Positions 11,963-14,496 of a DNA stretch of 14,496 bases are shown piece after piece. Source of the DNA: Candidatus Omnitrophota bacterium (GTDB taxonomy: Bacteria > Omnitrophota > Omnitrophia > Omnitrophales > Danuiimicrobiaceae); assembly GCA_016206955.1 (NCBI GenBank), contig JACQQO010000066.1, forward strand, positions 1 to 14,496, given 5' to 3'. The notes beneath the pieces were generated by a model. It made no database searches and was not told the DNA's origin. It saw nothing but the letters and a program-made list of their open reading frames with translations. The position numbers and the translations under genes are program-made. Positions within the stretch are counted from its first letter, which is position 1. Every line of letters begins with the position of its first letter.

Positions 11963-13579
11963 ATGAAGAAAGTCTTAACCTTTTTCTTCGCGTTCTTTTT
12001 TTTATTCCTTTCTCTCTTTTTTCAAGACGCCCCCGCACAATTTGAACCCAATTTCGTTCGCTACTCAGCGCCTGAATTTCTTACCTTTGACGAACTCGTA
12101 AGTCTTTCAAAAGATCCAAATCCGACGGGACCTCTGGCCGAAAAGTTGAAAAAACTTTGGACTACTCCAATCATTTCTAATGAAGCTTATTTGAGCGGCA
12201 CCCGCGCTCCGACTAGAGTTCACCCTCAATTGGGCCCTTACGTCCGAATGGCGACTTGGAATATTGAAAAATCATTTGAAATTGATCGAGCCATCACTGT
12301 TTTTACCGATGGAGCCGGCTATCGAAATATGATTGATCCCAACAAGATTTCATCTTCTTCCCTGTATCAAACGGCACTTCATCAGCAGAGTTTGCTGGCG
12401 GATGTGGATATCATTATGTTCCAAGAAATGGATATTGGCGTGAAGCGTTCGGGCTATGTCAATGCGCCTGAGAAAATGGCAAAGGCACTCAACATGAATT
12501 ATGCCTACGGCGCCGCTTACCTTGAAATCGATCCCGCTTATTTAGGCACTGAAGAAATGAGAACGGAGGAAGGTCAAATCGATCGAGAAGCCATGGAATA
12601 TTTCAGGGCCGATCCAAGCCGTTACAAAGGGCTTTTCGGAGTGGCAGTTTTAAGCCGCTATCCGATTAAATCGGTTACGATCTTTCCTTTGAAAAATCAG
12701 GGTTATGATTGGTATTCGGGCGAAAAGCCGCAAATCACATTTCTGGAAATAACGAGGCGCTTCGGCGCCAAAACCGTTTTTCGTTCCGAACTTCACCGCG
12801 AAATGAAAGTGGGCAACCGGATTTTTATGCGGGTCGATCTTCACATGCCAGGGCTTCCAAATGATACGTTGACAATCATCAATATCCATTTAGAAATTAA
12901 ATGCCTGCCGAAGGCGCGCGAAGAACAAATCAAAGAAATTCTCACTTACATCAAAGGGATTCAAAATCCAGTTATCATGGCGGGCGATTTTAACTCAGCG
13001 CCGAGCGATTTAAGTCCGACTTCCGCGTCGCGTGAAGTGAAACGCCAAGCCAAGAATCCTACCAATTGGCTCACGTTGGGTGTAAGTCAAGTTCTTCCTC
13101 AAGCTCTTTTGGTCAATACAACGCGAGGAATTTCCAATGTGACTAAGAATTTTCAAAATCCTACCGCGCGCCATATTCCGGTTGTAGCTCCCAATTACAC
13201 TGCCGGCCTTTTCAAAGCGATCGAGGAGTTTCGTTTTAATGACGGTTATGTCTTTGATTTCCGAGGCGATTCTGGGCGCTCTGTTGGTGGAGAATCTGGT
13301 CTTCTATCCAACTCAAATCAGCGAGATGCTGTAGGATATAAGACCACGTTTCAAGTGAGGCGTCCGCTCGGAGATATTATCGGAAAGTACCGTCTGGATT
13401 GGTTTTTCGTCAAATCGTTTTTGCGTGATCCGAGAGATAAAAGCGGGCCCTACCAGTTCGCACCTCATTTTGGCCGGACGCTTGAAGAAATGAACACCGT
13501 GCTCAAAAAACAAGTTTCAGATCATCACCCAAGCATTGTGGATCTTCCATTGAATGAACCTGAATTTCGCCGGAAGTGA
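11963..13579 (+). CDS. Exported endonuclease/exonuclease/phosphatase (EEP) family protein
   Basis: The product has 538 residues, about twice the size of a simple EEP domain. Residues 1-25 form a very phenylalanine-rich signal peptide with an A-P-A cleavage site before Gln26. The metal and catalytic motifs are in order: MATWNIEK (Asn100), IIMFQEMD (Glu155), INIHLEIK (Asn307, His309), VIMAGDFNSAPSDL (Asp342, Asn344), YRLDWFFV (Asp479) and SDHHPSIV (Asp520, His521). It should be an active Mg-dependent phosphodiesterase or phosphatase outside the cytoplasm. The substrate (DNA, phospholipid or sugar phosphate) cannot be read from the sequence. Two stretches are longer than usual: about 190-290, and 350-470 between GDFN and the LDW motif. 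Its gene follows the amidase by 5 bases, so the two exported proteins are probably co-expressed. Confidence 0.85.
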   Translation: MKKVLTFFFAFFFLFLSLFFQDAPAQFEPNFVRYSAPEFLTFDELVSLSKDPNPTGPLAEKLKKLWTTPIISNEAYLSGTRAPTRVHPQLGPYVRMATWNIEKSFEIDRAITVFTDGAGYRNMIDPNKISSSSLYQTALHQQSLLADVDIIMFQEMDIGVKRSGYVNAPEKMAKALNMNYAYGAAYLEIDPAYLGTEEMRTEEGQIDREAMEYFRADPSRYKGLFGVAVLSRYPIKSVTIFPLKNQGYDWYSGEKPQITFLEITRRFGAKTVFRSELHREMKVGNRIFMRVDLHMPGLPNDTLTIINIHLEIKCLPKAREEQIKEILTYIKGIQNPVIMAGDFNSAPSDLSPTSASREVKRQAKNPTNWLTLGVSQVLPQALLVNTTRGISNVTKNFQNPTARHIPVVAPNYTAGLFKAIEEFRFNDGYVFDFRGDSGRSVGGESGLLSNSNQRDAVGYKTTFQVRRPLGDIIGKYRLDWFFVKSFLRDPRDKSGPYQFAPHFGRTLEEMNTVLKKQVSDHHPSIVDLPLNEPEFRRK

Positions 13580-13603
13580 TTCCAAAATACCTATATTTTT
13601 CTG

Positions 13604-13632
13604 TTTCTTTGCTTCGGAATTTTGTTTATAAT
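13604..13632 (+). promoter_or_regulatory. Promoter for the SWIB gene
   Basis: A perfect -10 box TATAAT lies at 13627-13632. The -35 box is poor (TTTCTT at 13604-13609, 17 bases upstream). The leader would be about 57 bases, to the ATG at 13696. Confidence 0.6.
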
Positions 13633-13695
13633 ACCGCTCCCGTTAGATTTTAGTAACCATCAACCTAAACGCCAACAAGACTTAAGGAGGAACTA

Positions 13696-13953
13696 ATGGC
13701 AAGAAAGGCAAACCCAGCATTTATGAAAGCGTTGAAACCGAGTCCGGAACTCGCAAAAGTTGTGGGATCGCAGCCGCTTCCAAGAACCGAAGCCACCAAG
13801 AAATTGTGGGAGTACATTAAAAGAAATAATTTGCAGGATCAGGCCAACAGGCGCAATATTAACGCAGATGCAACTCTCCAATCCGTATTTGGCGGGAAGC
13901 GTACGGTTAATATGTTTGAAATGACTAAGCTTGTGGCCAAGCACTTAAGCTGA
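13696..13953 (+). CDS. SWIB/MDM2-domain protein
   Basis: The 85 residues are essentially one SWIB domain. LPRTEATKKLWEYIKRNNLQ (28-47) and QANRRNINADATLQSVFGG (49-67), followed by VNMFEMTKLVAKHL, are typical. In eukaryotes SWIB is part of SWI/SNF chromatin remodelling complexes. Stand-alone bacterial copies are known in Chlamydiae and in several other groups, where a DNA-associated role is suspected but not well established. The basic N-terminus (MARKANPAFMKALKPS) fits nucleic acid binding. ATG 13696 has the perfect Shine-Dalgarno AAGGAGG at 13684-13690 five bases upstream, and with the TATAAT box this suggests high expression. It seems to be a single-gene unit ahead of the phosphorylase leader. 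Confidence 0.9.
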   Translation: MARKANPAFMKALKPSPELAKVVGSQPLPRTEATKKLWEYIKRNNLQDQANRRNINADATLQSVFGGKRTVNMFEMTKLVAKHLS

Positions 13954-13987
13954 TTTTCCGCTCAACAACCATCTTACTGCGTAAACC

Positions 13988-14032
13988 GTACCGGCTTTCT
14001 GGAACTGTTCCAGACAAGCCGGGCGGATGTAC
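13988..14032 (+). promoter_or_regulatory. Strong palindrome between SWIB and glgP
   Basis: CCGGCTT 13991-13997 pairs with AAGCCGG 14016-14022. Inside it the 17-base palindrome TCTGGAACTGTTCCAGA (13998-14014) continues the stem, with one extra C at 14015. GTAC at 13988-13991 and 14029-14032 could extend or compete with it. There is no T run after the stem, so it is not a normal rho-independent terminator. It could be a SWIB mRNA 3' hairpin, an operator for the phosphorylase gene, or an RNA leader. Confidence 0.55.
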
Positions 14033-14078
14033 GTGCCAAATGAAATGCACCTTCAGCTTTTGTTCTGGATAGAACGCG

Positions 14079-14496
14079 ATGCTTGATATTGACCGTACGT
14101 TAAGGAAAATCGTATCGAATTTGTGGTTCGAATGGAATGCCGATGTCCATTTGCTGTTCCGAAGCGTCAGCCCTTACGTTTGGGGCCTCTTCCGCAGAAA
14201 CTTATACCGCTTTTTAAAAATTCAAGATGAAAACCCCTCGCTTTATCGCCGCCGGATTGCCGAACTTCTAACCGATTCCGGATTTTTAAGCCTCTGCCAA
14301 AAAGTCGATCAATCCTTTAAAGCTTATATCCAGCCGACCGAAACTTTTGTCTCGCGTCATTATCCTGAATTAAACGGCCGCACCATCGCTTATTTTTCCA
14401 TGGAGTATGGAATCGATATCCTTCGGATTTATTCCGGCGGTTTAGGGATTCTTTCTGGCGATCACCTGAGGGGAGCAAGTGACATCGGCCTTAAAA
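14079..14496 (+). CDS. glgP: Alpha-glucan (glycogen) phosphorylase, DUF3417 type, 3' partial
   Basis: The gene runs off the window; 139 residues are visible. Alpha-glucan phosphorylases release glucose 1-phosphate from glycogen or maltodextrin. The N-terminus matches the DUF3417 extension: IVSNLWFEWNADVHLLFRSV (11-30) is its hallmark, followed by a helical stretch. IAYFSMEYGIDILRIYSGG (103-121) and GILSGDHLRGASDIG (123-137) are the start of the phosphorylase core and part of its substrate site. The PLP lysine would be far downstream. ATG 14079 is the first possible start, because an in-frame TAG lies at 14070-14072. The ribosome site is weak: GGA at 14067-14069, in the loop of a small hairpin. 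A structured leader of about 125 bases separates it from the SWIB gene. Confidence 0.88.
   Translation, partial: MLDIDRTLRKIVSNLWFEWNADVHLLFRSVSPYVWGLFRRNLYRFLKIQDENPSLYRRRIAELLTDSGFLSLCQKVDQSFKAYIQPTETFVSRHYPELNGRTIAYFSMEYGIDILRIYSGGLGILSGDHLRGASDIGLK

Overview
The window is about 14.5 kb of dense bacterial DNA, of moderate, even GC by eye, with 16 protein genes, two of them cut by the window edges. The coding genes look chromosomal and metabolic. I see no transposase, integrase, phage gene, CRISPR array, tRNA or rRNA. The organism should be Gram-negative, because it has lpxD for lipid A, two lipoproteins and a periplasmic-type amidase. It makes menaquinone by the futalosine route. The mix of futalosine genes, a stand-alone SWIB protein and a DUF3417-type glucan phosphorylase would fit a PVC-like or candidate-phylum lineage such as Omnitrophota, but that placement is an inference and the sequence does not prove it.

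Layout. (1) 3-4860, plus strand: a tight operon of mqnP/ubiA-type prenyltransferase (5' end missing), ubiX, mqnA, mqnC, ubiE/menG and a CPBP membrane protease. Most junctions overlap or are a few bases apart. The exception is mqnC-ubiE, where about 125 bp of nested inverted repeats fill the space between stop and start codon. (2) 4873-8161, plus strand: a near-consensus promoter, then a NifS/IscS cysteine desulfurase, an Mrp/ApbC Fe-S carrier ATPase, a DUF971 protein and folE. (3) 8158-9213, minus strand: lpxD, convergent with folE; the two stop codons share TTAA. (4) 9267-11113, plus strand: a dual-anchored lipoprotein, then a promoter, a rod-shaped RNA and a strong terminator (a 6S-like RNA candidate), then a 70-residue unknown protein and a pterin-4a-carbinolamine dehydratase. 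(5) 11175-13579: a LysM-amidase lipoprotein and an exported endonuclease/exonuclease/phosphatase-family protein. (6) 13580-14496: a SWIB-domain protein, a leader with a strong palindrome, and the start of a glucan phosphorylase that runs off the window.

How the genes fit together. Region 1 supplies chorismate dehydratase, the futalosine cyclase, a prenyltransferase, the prenyl-FMN maker and the final C-methyltransferase. mqnB, mqnD, mqnE and a UbiD-type decarboxylase are not in view. Region 2 makes Fe-S clusters, which radical SAM enzymes such as MqnC need. FolE and the carbinolamine dehydratase both concern pterins but sit in separate transcription units, and no aromatic amino acid hydroxylase is visible.

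The two most interesting non-coding objects are the nested inverted-repeat element whose right arm contains the ubiE start (3102-3228) and the independent rod-shaped RNA gene (about 10285-10490). Neither was searched against a database. Both rest on base pairing that I counted by hand.
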